64,000 nucleotides of DNA from Psettodes erumei (GCA_016785225.1 JAFBJZ010000670.1:434001-498000); one strand, 5' to 3'; numbered from the stretch's first letter, positions 48,168 through 61,937 are shown. The notes: generated by a model from the sequence alone, not told the origin. Numbers and translations: made by a program.

Positions 48168-51100
48168 GTCGTCTCGCTAAAGGAAGTGCTTGACTTTTCC
48201 ACACATCCTCAGTGTGATTGCACCAACTGAACCATGTTAACACTCTCAGCCTAAACAGATGACATAAACAGCGCTCACCTCATACATAAAAGCCAGACAG
48301 TTAAATGACAACACACAAACCAATCTAACCTTAGTGTGTTTGGGTGTCAGTATGCCATTGTGGCGCTATTTTCTAAAGTGAGCTTAAAAAGCTAAATGCA
48401 GAATAGGTTAACATATTCACACCACATAAGATTGTTGTTGCTTCGTTGCCAGGAGAAGAAAGCCCGAGGCTGTGTCTTTGTACCTGACAAGGACATGTGG
48501 CTTCCCACACATTTGCCAGTAGAATATGGCTTTAATGGCATTGCTAACAACCTGTGCTTGTTTATCCCCTCGTCCTGTTAACACGTTTTCAAAAATTCAC
48601 TTTTTCAGCAATTGTGCAGTGGAGTGATTAAAAGTGTGAATCAGGCAAACGCTTGAGCCCTGTGTGTATTTCTGTGTGTTTGCATGCTGTCGTTGCAATC
48701 TACGGTAACGTCTAATGTGACCATACAGTCAAATAAACAAACCATGTCGCACTAGTGTCACTGTTGGAGCAACATCCAGATGTCAGAGATCTGAACCCAT
48801 TAGGAGTTAAGTGGAATGATGGATGATCTCATCCGCTGCTTTATCCCAGAAAGAACAAACAAATGCAAACAACAGCAGGATGGAGCAGGGCTTTACACAC
48901 GCAAAGTCCTCAATGTAATGACAGGGTTATTAGGTGAGCGGAGAGGCAGAGCTGAGAGGCAGATCAGGACACTTTTCTGGCTCCTTAAGTCATCCTTTAA
49001 GGTCTTAAACTCTAGCTAAGGCCATTTAAAATGTCTATAAATTCACTGGAGCCGTGCTAGAGGCCACCTTATCTTCTTTTAAGGAAAAGCCATAGCCTGA
49101 GCAGATTTCCTCCCTTGATCCTGTAGAAAAGGTCTTATCCCTCGCTCATGTCCTCCTGGACATAGAGGCAGCCCCGTGGCAGGTTGGGGAGCTCAGTCAG
49201 GCTTAGATGTTTCTGCACTAAAAGGATGTCTTCATGTCATTGGCTCTTTTTCATTATAAGTGAATGTAAAACAGTGGCTCTGTTACATTACCAAAAATGA
49301 AGATGCACTGACTTATGACGAATGAGCATTAGTGAGATCAAAGCATCTGGTATGTCTGTTTCCTTTCCTAAAAACTGCTGATGACAATTCTGATTCAGCT
49401 AAGGGGAAATTTCTCCATCCATTTGTCCGATTTATTTCTCCTTTTAGACAAATGAGAGCTTTCCAAACATATAATAGCACTGGTTTAAGAAAATTACCTC
49501 ATGCTGTCATGGCCTGTTTGCTTTCTCCTTTCTACCCTACAAGGAAGTTGTTTTGTACTGTACACGGGCCATAACCTTGTGTTGTACCAATGTGTAGTCC
49601 ATTAAAATACGTTGTCTAAGTTGTTTTAAAAATATCACACGTTGTCTTTTTCTCACAATATCCATATGGTTCACAAGTATACCGCATTATCAAGGTTGCA
49701 GTATCAGGTATGATACAACTTTATCACCTCATTATCACATCTTTTTTATTTTACTGTGGCGGCTACTTCTGGAACACTGGATAATTCACCTCGTAACAGG
49801 ATGTACAATAAACTTTCTTGTAATAATTATAATTCTGCGATCCATCACAGTTGGTGAGTGACTGAATGTCACAGAAAGGCATTTAAATTTAATCAGTTTC
49901 ACTCTTTTGGTGTCTTTATTTATGTTTGGGTTATTTTGTCTCATACTCTCAGTCAGATAGCTTTAAAAAAAATAGCCAGCAGATAGCAAGGGTCATCCAG
50001 AGAGAGAAGGGAATCTTATTTTACAGCTGCCAGTCAGACCACAGTCGCTGCCAAAGTAGTTCATACCCTGAAGGACGTGGCCAAGTTATCAATGCAGTAC
50101 AATGGGTTTGGAATATAAAATCTCTTTGATATTATTATGAACAGGAGTATAATGTAACTTTTATTAAATTTATTTCGAAAAAAGCATATCCATACACAGT
50201 CAGTGAGGTTTTTTTTTTCCAACTTCCACTACTGCTTCGTTAAAATATTGGCCACGCTGATGATAACTTCAAAAGAAAAAACAACCTTGCCATTTCACAA
50301 GTTCCAAAAACGGATCCTACCAGCCGAAGAACACATGTTGACTGGCAGCGTTCAAAAGGTTGCACTGAACATTCACTGGCAATGGCGGCAACCAGATATC
50401 CTCAAGTCGTAGGCTTGGTGGAGGCATGGGCGTCCCTCAGGGGGTATATCCTAGATGAAAATGTGGCCCATTATTCGAGCTGAGAACAGGTGCTTTCAAC
50501 AAAGAGCCCCGCATCATTACGGCCCTGTGGGAAATGAGGGGAGAATATCAAGGTCCAGGAATTTATGATGTGGCCTTTTGAAAGCAAAGCAGATCAGATG
50601 CCAGAGGCTGTGAGTCAATCTAGTGAAGCCATTTATAGAATAAAGATGGAAAAACAAAAAAATTGCAAAATTGAACAGGGGAGAGTTTGCTTAATGAGCC
50701 TACAGCAGATTAATTGGACACGCTCATGAAAATTATGAGTTGGTCAAAATGATATTTTAATTTCATGTACAACAGGATGGTATGTAAACGCATAAAACAT
50801 ATTCCATTTTCAACATCATAACATGTGGTATAGACAAATAACAGGTTTAATACAGAGGTTGTTCTCTGAGCTCTCGAGATCTTCTCATCTACAAAGCCAG
50901 GAAAGCTGAACATGCTGTCATCTGGTTTCATGAACCATTCACTTTAGCTTTGCAACATAATTATTTGATCTTCATTCTCAGCCAGTACGTATCATTCAGT
51001 TGAGAGGCCATGCATGTCAGCGATTCTCAAGAAAGCCAGGCTGTGGCCAAGAAAAATTTCTTGCTGAAGCTCCATCTGGGTGGAGGTCCTCTAAAGACAC

Positions 51101-51592
51101 ATTATGCACCGCGTTTGCGCCACTTCTGATTCCCCTCTGCTTTCCTTTCAGCATTCCTTACGTGCTTCCCCTCTCACTTCTCTTTCATCTCACTCATCTC
51201 TCCAGATTACGAGTACTTGCGAATCTCACCACCGTTGCAGAGATATCTTGAGCATCTCTTGAGGAAAGTTCGGAGAGCAGGGTAGAGACCATCGCCTCTG
51301 TGGCCTCCTCTTGCAGCGTAACCCACATCGATACAACGCCTTTTTGCCACCCATGGTGGTGATCAAGCCCTGCTCTCTGGCTCCACGCTTGCCACAGCCT
51401 TTTTCCAAGGGCCTTGGCTCCTGTCAGACCAGAGCAGGGTCCCTTTGATCTGGGCTGAGATGACAAGGCTGTGTGGTCCCAGAGCCCCCAGCCTCCTCTG
51501 TCACACAGGCAAATTATGACAAGGTCACTCAGGGCGGAGGGCAGACCTCCAATCACATGACCTGCAATCTACCTGTATGACAGGGTGCTGTA

Positions 51593-51594
51593 GT

Positions 51595-51637
<43 letters not shown>
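51593..51637. repeat. (GT)n microsatellite
   Basis: About 22 GT units with a single TT interruption near 51600. Confidence 0.95.
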
Positions 51638-51638
<1 letters not shown>

Positions 51639-53185
51639 TGACATGGGAGAAGAACCCCAGCTGAGAGAAGTGTTTGCATTGAAGTACTATTTGAGGTTTT
51701 GTTAGGTTAAATGCAAAACTGCAACCAGACGTGCAGCGATCGTATATAACCACTGCACTGCTATCTAAGAAAGTAGAATATGTAGAGTATGAATAAAACC
51801 GTAAGACAAAGACTGAACTATTATGGCTGTGAAAACCCAGCACTGTCAAAAAATGTAACATTGAAAGCTCTTTGATTGGAATAGTAGATTTTTGTTTATA
51901 GCAGAGACAAACTTGACTAAATACCTCGTGAACTGCAAATGATCCTTGGAGCCTCAGTGTTCCAAAAACTCAGAAGTCTAAAGTTTTGTAAGCATGCAAT
52001 CACAGCACTGATTGAAAAGTAACTAACTCAAGACATTCCCAGGCTAGAAATATTAATTTTATCGTTCTTCCAGTTGGCCACGCAGCTGTCATACCCGCTG
52101 ACTGTATTTGCTGCAGAGAGCCAGCTGACATAAAGTTAAGCTGGTCTGTGGGCAAGTAGTCAACCCCCCCTTGAGGAAGAGACAAGACAAACATGATAAG
52201 AGGCTGTTGGTAAAATTACAGACTGCAGGCAGCCCTTAATGGAGTTCAGCTCGGGGTTGAGGGAAGTAAGGTCAGTCAGTCATCGAAGCTCCTACACCAG
52301 TGCTGATGCTTCCTACATTCCTGTACACCAGTGTCAACAGGAAAAGAGGCTGATCGTAACATTAAGTTCAACCTTTTGAACACAAATCCGGAGAAGACAG
52401 CTTTAAATTTTTATTGTACTTTGCCCAGAAAGAACACTCATTCTAATGAGAATATACTGATCCCATTTTAAAAGAGCATACAGAAATAATATGAGGCCAA
52501 TACAAACAGTGGATTGAAGATTATGAACTCTCTCTGCGGGGCTAACCGCCCTCATTAGCATTGGATAAACACAACGCTGCACTAGAAACCTGTGTAGTGT
52601 ATGCATATTTCATGAGGTTTGTGACAGTCCATTGAAAATTCCACCTCTTCCAGATTTACTGTACATATCGTAGCACTAAGGGTGGGCAAATGCCACTGAC
52701 CACAAAAACCACTTTTGTTATACTTGCTTTCCTGAAGCCATGATCAAAATTTTGAGCAGTTTGGCCAAATACAAATTACAAAGGTCTTCAGAGCTCTCTG
52801 AGCGTTTGATTTATGGACCCTTCAGTGTTCACTTTGGCAGAGCCATTCTTGACCTGAGTCTCCAAAGCTTTAGGGTAGAACAAGTGCTGTGGGATCCAGC
52901 GCTCTAATTCAGCTTTCAAGCCGGCTGCGAGGAGGCGGTATTTGTGTGCTCCATGCACATTTTCCTTTTCCCATGGTCTACGAGCAATCAGCTGTAATAT
53001 CCTGCCTATAAATCTCTCCATCACTAGTGGCTGCCAGCCCAGGGAGGAGTTGGCTTGTCCCTCAGGTTGCTGGCCTCACATCATAAATCTGGGACCATCT
53101 GAGCTTAATCTGTCTGTCAGACCCATGAAATGCCAAGGCTACCTCAAGGCCTTGGTTTCCACAAGTGTTGGTCTCATATCAAAAA

Positions 53186-53186
<1 letters not shown>

Positions 53187-53217
<31 letters not shown>
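53187..53217. repeat. (TG)n microsatellite
   Basis: About 15 TG units. Confidence 0.95.
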
Positions 53218-53218
<1 letters not shown>

Positions 53219-54412
53219 GTTCACCTACACCTGCAACAATATCATGATGTGGAGAATATTATCAAATATCATGAACCTCAAAAAGAAAATGCAGAAAAAG
53301 AGAAAAACTACAAGCATCACACAGGTACAGCAAAATATGTACAGTTCTAGACAATTTTTCAAGGCATACGCAGATAAATTTCACTTTTCTATTTAGTGTT
53401 GATTTTTATATGGACAAGTTTATAGCATGAATCAATGCCACATACCACATCATTATAGCCCATGAAAGCATACAGTGCTTGTTCCTGGGTGGGCCTTTAA
53501 AACACGCAAAACTCTACAAGAGAATACAAATAAAACACACAAAATGCAAACAATGATGTCAACTACTTAATGCCAAGCACAAGATTAGTCATGATTACAT
53601 GACTGATCCGTCTTTAAAACTGTATCAACTTGAGTTTAAAATGATCCATTTCAGGTCCTGCAGGTGAGGGGCTCAACATATTGATCCCCCACACAGAAAA
53701 CGCTGTCTTTTCTCACAGACATCTGCTCTACATTCAACCTCTCCTCTGAGCAAAACCCCGCCATTCATTACATGCAAGCTTGCATGTATATACATGTACT
53801 GTCTTACTGAGCACAAATACATTCGTGAGACACTGCAGCTGGAGCTCACCACGCCCCAATAAACAGTTATTGAATAGTTGGTTGGGTTGGTTTTTTTTAA
53901 AAAGGAGGTGGCAGAGAGTAGCATGCCAGGAACACGGTATTATCGTAAGACTTGATGAGTTCACCACAGGCTCGTACCTGTCACTCCTGTGAACTGTTTA
54001 TGTGCAAAAGGCCGATAAATCATAATGAGGGCCCATTGTGTAACAATGAGCAGTTAAATCTGACATTCACGGCATGAAACTAACATAATGAAAAGTTTAG
54101 GGAGGATACCCACTAAAGGCTAGCAGGTTGAAGTTACCGCTGCCTCATGGTGTCCATGGATATTCTGTATTAGAGCATGTAAATCTTGAACATTTAAAAG
54201 AGAGTGACGCAGTCTTTTCTCAGATCATCACATCTGTCAAATGAGTTGACCTGATTGTGATATAAAAAGGGATGTTTATCTGTGTTTGCCTCGAGGTGAA
54301 GTAGCAGCATGTGCCATCAACCCAAAGTTAGTTCTCAGTTCTCAGTTCTAATTGCTCCCTCTCACTACATGTTGAGGTCTCAGCCGCAATTATCAACTAT
54401 CACAGTGTATTT

Positions 54413-54431
54413 GCATCCCGGGAGATGTAGT
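54413..54431 (-). promoter_or_regulatory. ZNF143/Staf-like motif, intergenic
   Basis: On the minus strand ACTACATCTCCCGGGATGC matches the extended ZNF143 (SBS2) form ACTACAnnTCCCRnnATGC at every fixed position. It is 3.3 kb from the similar site in the arhgap44 promoter and in the opposite orientation. Confidence 0.5.
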
Positions 54432-57400
54432 TGATGAAAGGTGAGCTGTGAAAGATAACACCTTGATAGCTGATATGAAAGCACCATCCTCTCAGTTCTA
54501 TGTCCACACCTGTCTATGTAAATAGAATCCATGCGGATTCTGTGAAGGTTCCAAAGTCACCTTCTTCAGAGCAAAAGCTGTTACATATAATACAAATAGT
54601 TTTTTGTTGTAATTTCTTTGTTATTTTATTCCTTGATCCCGAGTGCCAAACAAACTATCTGCATTTGGTGCTCAGCTCATGTCTATAAACTCCAGGCCCA
54701 CTCGCCAACAGACCTGCAGTTAGCGTCTGAAAGGTGTTTCTGATAACCATCATTTTCTGCCATTTGATGCATGTTAAAACAGCCCCCGCAGTTTAGACCT
54801 GTAATATCTTCCCCCCTCAGATGTCACAGCGTTTTCATTAGGGCCTGGTGGTTGGCTTGCCAGGTCTCATTATGGCCCGAGATAACCCTTTAAAGACACA
54901 ACATAAAGTCTGGCCTCAGCACTCAGGGCTCACCTGAAAGGCTGACGTTAATGCCTATGGTGAGCTTTGTCTCTCCACACCCAGTCTTCCAGAGGCACGA
55001 ACGTCATCAACTACAAAGTAAGGCATATGTCTCTGCTTTTTGCAAGTTGTTTGACTCCAGTCCTAATACCGGTGATCAATTGGATCATGATCTTATTGGA
55101 TGTAGACTTAGCAAGTAAGTACATTTCTCTGAACTAAAAGGGTGGACTGGTGTTGGATTCTCAGTGTTTTCTTGTTGCCTTGCACATGCCTCCCTGATGA
55201 GTATGTCACACTTTACTTTAATGATAGACCAAGAGCTTGTTGCCACCTCCCCTTCACACCCAGACTGACTGATCTGGGTAATATGATGCTAAGTGTCTGA
55301 AGATAAAACACAAGCATGATGCACATGGCGATCTCACCAGTCTAACCTTTGTTGACCAGGCAGCTTTTAACCTGAGCCCATAACATGACATTAGATCCTT
55401 CATAACGCCCTACCCTTGTTTGTTTTGAGCACAGCTAACACACACCAACTATTTGTTTCCAGCAAGACCTAACCCATCCAAGGGCTGCATGCACGTGACT
55501 TGTGCACATTGTTCTAAAGGAGACTGCTACACTACCCTCAGCGATGGAACCACAGAGCATCTGTCTGACCAGGTCTCTGTCAAATCCTAGCCCACATATC
55601 AGTAGCAGGAGTGGGTCATCAGGTGGTGAGGTTATGACCTGAGAGGAGGCTTCATTAGGCGAACTGAGAGCCAATTAGTCACCAGCTGCCCATCAGAGGA
55701 GCTCTGGAGTGCGAGGAAGAGCATTCAGTCATCCCATATACTGACAGGAACAGCAGGAATCCAGATGAGGAATTATTGTTCAAATGTTTCTCTTGTGCTC
55801 TCATGGGATGTATGCTGCAAACCACCCATAAACCTGGGGGATCTTAAATGATATTTGAGGGTTGGAATGCACCCTGTAGTCTCCTTGTAGTTTGGCTTTA
55901 TGTTTGTCCTTCCTGTTTCTCCAGGCAAGGGTATACCACTCATTGAATGGTGAGAGAGTTTCTGAAACTGGCCAGCGGACGTGAAGAATCACCCGTAATT
56001 GATTTAGAAGTGCCCAGAGACACTCCAGGGAAGCAAGTTTTGGGGGTTGGGTTCAGAGACGAGCTAGCGGACCCCTGGAGATGCTTTCAGAAATGCTCCC
56101 CATTTTAGGGTGGGGGGGCAGGATGGGTGTCTGGACTGGGACTGGCCAGTTCGTCTGAGTGGGGACTAATGAAAACAAATGATCTGACAAGGTCAAAAGG
56201 TTGAGATCAAGGATGAAGGATCCCCCGCCCCTCTCAATTTCCAACTCTGGAGATTAATGAGGGCAGAGAACAGCCATTTCTCTGTATCATTTACTCCCTG
56301 AGGCCTCTGAAACCTGTGGCAGTGGTGTGTAGCCCACCTGTTGGCCCGTTAAGGCCTTATGACTCTGAGGCAGAGGGCATGGCTCCTCGCTGAGGGGTTT
56401 AATGGCTCGGTCCTGTTCACAGCTCTTTCACACAGACAGAAGCATATTGTGTTGTCATGGCTCTGCTTGAAGCCTCCAATAGCTACCCTTGTGTTGTGTC
56501 AAATTTTGCTCTTGACAAGACAAAGGATAGTTGTAGTGACCTTTACCAGCATTCAGCACCTCACCTTTAACTCTGCATTGCTTTTGAAATGGGAAATTTA
56601 ATGTGTGACTTTTCACAAATTATCACAAAAACAGATCAATAAGCCCTCTCTGATGTTGCTTTGAAACACTTTAGCAGTTATAGCAGTATCTGACAAATGG
56701 CTTTGCCTGATCATTTCACAGTTGTTGCACATACACTGATGAGCTAGGCAGATAATGCACCATGACAAGCACAGCTAGCCACATGTGACATAGGAGGTCA
56801 TTTGTGTCTGAACATACTGCATTAAAACAGATGTCTAACTGAACGACCCATTGCTGTGAAGACTGAAGATGACTGAAGTGGTTTAGAAGACAAGACTGCT
56901 CCCTTCTGGACAGCGACTCTAAAAGCAGTACAGAATCTAAAAAAATATATGAAAACACAATCAAGTGTCACAGTACCATCAATTTTAACTTTCACAAAAC
57001 AAAAAACAAGATCCCATTCCTACTGCATATTTTCAGCAATGCATAAGCGTAAAATCATTAGGGGAACCTGGATTTCAAAACTTTATTCATCATATTCATT
57101 AACAATCAATCAAGTTACCACCACAAAAACAGTAACATGCTTTAGCAAAGCAACTTTTGCTGTTTGAAATTCAAATTTAGGGGATATGCTTTATATTTAG
57201 TTGCACTGGCACTTAAAAGACACTAGATGGAGATGTTAGCCAGGCTGACTCAAAGAAATGAAGGGCCTAATCGACACTTCGTAGCGCTTGTGTTAATGCT
57301 CTCACCTGTCTGTATGATAGATCAGCAAATTAATGTCGTGACTGACAACGTGTAAAAAGAAAGATCCTCGTCTGTAGAATATCAAACACACTTTGTTTGG

Positions 57401-57689
57401 ATTATCTCCCACATTAGGATCATTTATGACACTAGAAAACTATATTTTAATCATGACAACGTAACCATCCAGATTCATCCATGGCTTTGTGTTCCCACAC
57501 ACACTGGATTTAACGGTTTTGCAATAAGTGGTTCGGGATTTAAGATACGACTCTCAATGTATTTCTATAGCCAACTGCTGAAACCCAAATAGATAAAACT
57601 GAGATAGTGCAGCACACATTAAAACGTATTAGGGTATATAACTATTTGATCCAGTATTATAGCCCCCTGGGAAGCGGCAAAATTGGATT

Positions 57690-58042
57690 CTTTATTGGAG
57701 ATCGCCTTGAGTTACTACATTTCCCACAGTGCATTGCTGCGCAGCCGCTACTTGTCACCGCTGTCGCTCTCTGCCTGCGAGTGCCCGCGGTGAATTGGTC
57801 CAGCATCCCTGCGCAGGCAACGGGCGAATGTAGATGTTAAAAATTATCATTGGAAATAGTTCTTATAAAAAAAAACTTACTATATTCGTGGAGTAAGTTT
57901 TCGGCGTTGGCAGCTTGCGATGAGGGAATTAAAATATGACAGTCTGGATTCTGTTTTGCGCTGCTGTGGAGCACGGATCGTTACATTGAGAGAAATAATG
58001 CGGAATATTTCCCCTCGTAGGTGTTAACGCAGAGAACACAAG
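57690..58042 (+). promoter_or_regulatory. arhgap44: Probable arhgap44 promoter and 5' UTR
   Basis: A CpG-richer block precedes the arhgap44 start codon. It has two ATTGG (inverted CCAAT) words at about 57682-57698 and a ZNF143-like element on the plus strand at 57714-57737 (ACTACATTTCCCACAGTGC followed by ATTGC). ZNF143 sites commonly lie close to transcription starts, so initiation near 57.74 kb with a leader of about 0.3 kb is plausible. No TATA box was seen. Confidence 0.5.
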
Positions 58043-58095
58043 ATGAAGAAGCAATTCAATCGGATGCGACAGCTCGCCAACCAAACGGTGGGAAG
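58043..58095 (+). CDS. arhgap44: Rho GTPase-activating protein 44 (RICH2), first coding exon only
   Basis: ARHGAP44 is a BAR-domain RhoGAP acting on Rac1/Cdc42 in neurons, at dendritic spines and curved membranes. Only the first 17 full codons plus two bases are in this window, reading MKKQFNRMRQLANQTVG and then the AG of an Arg codon before the donor AG/GTAAGC. This is the invariant start of the BAR N-terminal helix in the RICH family. Residue 9 is Arg (MRQLA), as in ARHGAP44, where ARHGAP17 has Lys (MKQLA). Linkage to hs3st3b1 and pmp22 also favours ARHGAP44. The start has A at -3. The remaining exons (rest of BAR, RhoGAP domain, proline-rich tail) must lie beyond position 64000. Confidence 0.92.
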
Positions 58096-59329
58096 GTAAG
58101 CAAACCCGCTCCGCGCACTATTCTCACCGGGCCAAGTCAAAGGAACAGACCCCCCCCCCCCCGCCCCCGTTTGGCCCCAATTGGATTCAAATCATATACA
58201 TGCAAATGGGATTCCTGATATATGTTATTAGACTGATTACATTGGATACACAAAGATGAGCGCAATCGGGCAAATTCGGAGGAACAAAAGAATAATACCC
58301 CACGTCCAAAACGCCTTTCGTGCTCCTATGCGTAATGTCCATTGGAAGAAGCTACCGCAGAGGCAGCGTGTAGGCGCATTGCCCCAGTACAACCTGCCCA
58401 CGGAAATACATTATATATAGACAATCGCAGTATCACCGACCATCACACGGAGGCGAGCCCCCTGTTTAAGACCAGGTATCACCTCTGGGGTGTAAAAGAA
58501 ACACCTTAGGGAAGTTGTGCTATGATTGAATGTCTCCCGTCAACAAACCTGTCAATAGGTGAACATGATGCAGACGGATGCGGTGTGGGCTGAGACCTGA
58601 GGCAAAACGGGGGGGAGAAAAAAGCGCAATGTTTTCATTACGCAGTAATGTCAGCTGTGAGGAGGGAAGCACCTCCTAGGCGTGTGTTATCAAGCGAATT
58701 CCTGAAGGTCGCACTCCGCATCAGACATTTATCTGATATACTTTTTGTTCGAATATTCCCCAGATTTGTATTCTTTTGAAGCAAATGCCTTCACTGTGCC
58801 ACTACAGTCCCCGTAAGATCCAATAAACCGAATAAAGGCGAGGTTTGTGTGGAAGGATTTTCCGTTCCTCTCCTCATATCTCTGTACTTGGGGTAGTGCT
58901 GCAATCCCTTTCCACCTTTAAGAATAAATGCTATGTGACCTTTTACTCAGATCCCTATGGTCTTATCACGCTTCACCCTCCCGCCCTGTTCATTCACCTG
59001 ACTGGGAGGCCGAGCAGCTTGACAGGCAGCGCTGTGCCAGAAGGTGTTCTCTGCTCAGCACCGGGGGATTAGGACCAGGAGGTGTGGGTCATTATTATTA
59101 CAAGGCTGTTTGAGTGGCTTGCACTCAGAGTGGGAAGGGGGGGGGGGCGTGGCACACCTTGCAGGCTCTGTTTGTGCTATCATCGTCAGAATACCCCTTG
59201 GTTCAGGCTGCTTCTGCCAGCTCCGGTCTTTTTTGATAATCATCTGTGTGTGACTCATTAGAGTGTGTGTGGGTGATTCTGGATATGTGTGTGGGCAAAT
59301 GGGTTGTGGGCTTTCATATGAGCAGAAAA

Positions 59330-59330
<1 letters not shown>

Positions 59331-59356
<26 letters not shown>
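59331..59356. repeat. (TG)n microsatellite
   Basis: About 13 TG units in arhgap44 intron 1. Confidence 0.95.
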
Positions 59357-59360
<4 letters not shown>

Positions 59361-61937
59361 CATGTGTAGTTATACAGTCTTATTTGAACACATGCACTGT
59401 GTGTCAGTAATGCTTTTGGGACTGATATACAAGTAAAAAATTCCTCTCCTATTCTGCTATTGAGTGCAGCTGCTTGCTGAGGTGGTCTGCCTGTACTACA
59501 GAGCCATAATGAGCAGCCGTATCCTCCCTGAACAGTCCTGGCCTCCCCTACTAATGGCACCCACTGTGCACAGCTTGGGCCGCCATCCTCAAACCCTCAA
59601 ATCAAAGCATTATCAGAAATTCTCAGCTATACAGCACCTGCTCAGTGAAAGGCATTTGATTTTAGCTTTGGATCAGATCCTGTAGTGACCTTGAGCAGTG
59701 TCAAACACTGACTTTGTAATCCTGGGATAGAAGAAAAGGAAGGAATGGCCAAAGCTGTACCCTTTTTAACAACCATGGCCAGCTATAGGTGATTGACGCT
59801 AACACTTCTTGGTCTTGCTCAAAGTTGTTTTCACATTTTTAAAAAAGGTAATAATCAGAAGGAGTTTGTTTGCTCCCTAAAGGTCAGCAGCATACTTTTC
59901 TCACTTATGGCCATCTTGGTTTGCTATGTGTTTTTTTAAGACTTTGTCACCTTTTCCCTCCACGGATACAGTCATTTAAAGACTAAGAGAGATGCTCTGC
60001 AGAAGCATGGTCCATATGTATGTGGCTCGTGAACAGCTCTTTCTTATGTTTGATAGCAAAAACCATGAATGGGTGGGTGGTGTGTGTGTGTGAGTTTATT
60101 ATGTAGCATGGTATCCCAGTTGCTGAACATATCCCAGGAGATGGTGTGCAACTCTGCTATGCTGACTGAAATGGAAATTCTTTGGGTTTAAACTCAAGCT
60201 GTATTCCCATTGTCTTTCCACTTGTTAGCCATGTGAGATGAATCACAAGGCTCCTTGCAGCGGTACAAATGTTACCCTGCAAAACTATGAATAAATTAGC
60301 ATATCAAGAAAAAAGTCTGTTAAGTAATGATTTCTCAGATCGTAGCTATGCTCCATCTTTCAGTCGGTGAGGCTTCTGATTTTTCATTTCTGCCGACTCA
60401 AAGCATGTCCTATTTCAAGGGGGGGTGGGGGGTCAACCAACTCAAAAAAATCCAGAAGAACCTGGTGGCCATATTGGAAATTGCATGACAAGAACAAGAA
60501 CTTTTGAGTGGGCGGATGTGTGTATTAGCAAGAGAGCGTCTTCATTTAGAGTATGCTGTTATAACTGCAGACTATTCATCTACTCATCTGTTCCTGGCAT
60601 GTGTCACCGTGCCTTTCTGCACTGACAGTATTACGGCAAGTCTTATATGTGTCTATGTTATATATGTGCCTCATATGTGATGGAGATTGAAGGTCTTCTT
60701 TCAGTGGGGGGTTGGCGATCAGGTGTGCTGTGTCAGCATCCCTCTGTCTCTCCAAGGCTGCTGCTGCTGCTGCTGCCTGGGTGAGATCCATGATCATGTG
60801 ATTGCCAGCTTGACCAATCACCTCTGTGGAGCAAGGCTTCATACTGGAGATGTGCAGCCATGCATACTCTACAGCTCTTAAAGAAATGTCTTGTGGTTGA
60901 GCAGGAGAGACAGTGTGCCACAGGCCTGCAGGGTGGGAGAATTTACGACTGGATTTGCCTTTGTTTTCGCCCATGTCAGTTTAAACGATCACTTTTTGGT
61001 AGTTCACCTGCGTCACTGAGGCGTCAGTGTTGCATGAAGTTCAAATTAATTTGCAAGGCTAGTTTACTTCACTTCAGAATTTGTCTTAAAAAATTGTAAT
61101 ATTTTCATGCCCTCATACACACCGTGTAGGCCAGAAAAAGATTGCTTTGGTTCAGCCAGCCCCCACCCTCCATTTCTCTTGACCTATTTCTCTATTCCCA
61201 ACTCACCACCCTATCTAGGTCTAGGACAGCCTGGTAAAAGATTCCATGACACAAGTCTGTGAGAATATGTCATGCAAGAAAGGGGGAAAAAACTTAAATT
61301 TTGTCCACTTTAAAAAGGCACGACTCTCGAGAAATAGCCTCTTCCCCACCCATCTTTATACTGCATCACTCACCTGTACGACGTTAACATATGCCATTAG
61401 TGCATGGTCATAGCATTTTCTCTGCTCCTGCCTTTGGTGCAGGCTTTAGCTTACCACTCTGCAATGCAATTATCTGAAAATGGCAGCCATTTGTGGGCTG
61501 GCAGATAGGCTCTTTCTCTTTCCCGCATTGTCTCACTCTTACTCTTGTTTCTCTTTCTCATCCTCCTGACAGTGTGAATGCATTACTGGCGAGCATGCAT
61601 GCATGGCCTCATAGATTTTCAGTGAGAGGGAACCAAAGAGAAAATTATGGACATTGGAAGGACACAGGGCAAACACTCAAATGTGCCTGTGTATGCTTCT
61701 ACTTAAGTGAGAGGTTTGTAGGAAAGATTATGCAAGAATCCCTGAACATATTAATCTTGCAAACATATTGCTGTTTGCAAAAAAACCCATCCTTGTCTGT
61801 TTTTACATTCAGCGCACAATTAGCACATGTGCACCTCTTGGCAAGAGTGTGTGCAGGACTCTCAAAGAGCATATGGCAGCTGACAGGTAATACGAGATGT
61901 AGGAGGCAGCCCTGTTGCATGCTAGTGCAGCATCTCT

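Larger units (their letters stand above)
45491..57680. other. Intergenic DNA between divergent hs3st3b1 and arhgap44
   Basis: About 12 kb without a recognised gene. It holds microsatellites at 47042-47082 (GT then GC), 48130-48162 (CA), 51593-51637 (GT) and 53187-53217 (TG), and a ZNF143-like site on the minus strand at 54413-54431. Minus-strand frames at 51194-51556 (120 codons) and 52788-53024 (78 codons) have protein-like composition but no family I can name. Confidence 0.5.

Noticed and set aside
58043..58095. Assignment of the exon to arhgap17
   Set aside because: ARHGAP17 has Lys at residue 9 (MKQLA). This exon has Arg (MRQLA), as in ARHGAP44, and the neighbours match the ARHGAP44 locus.
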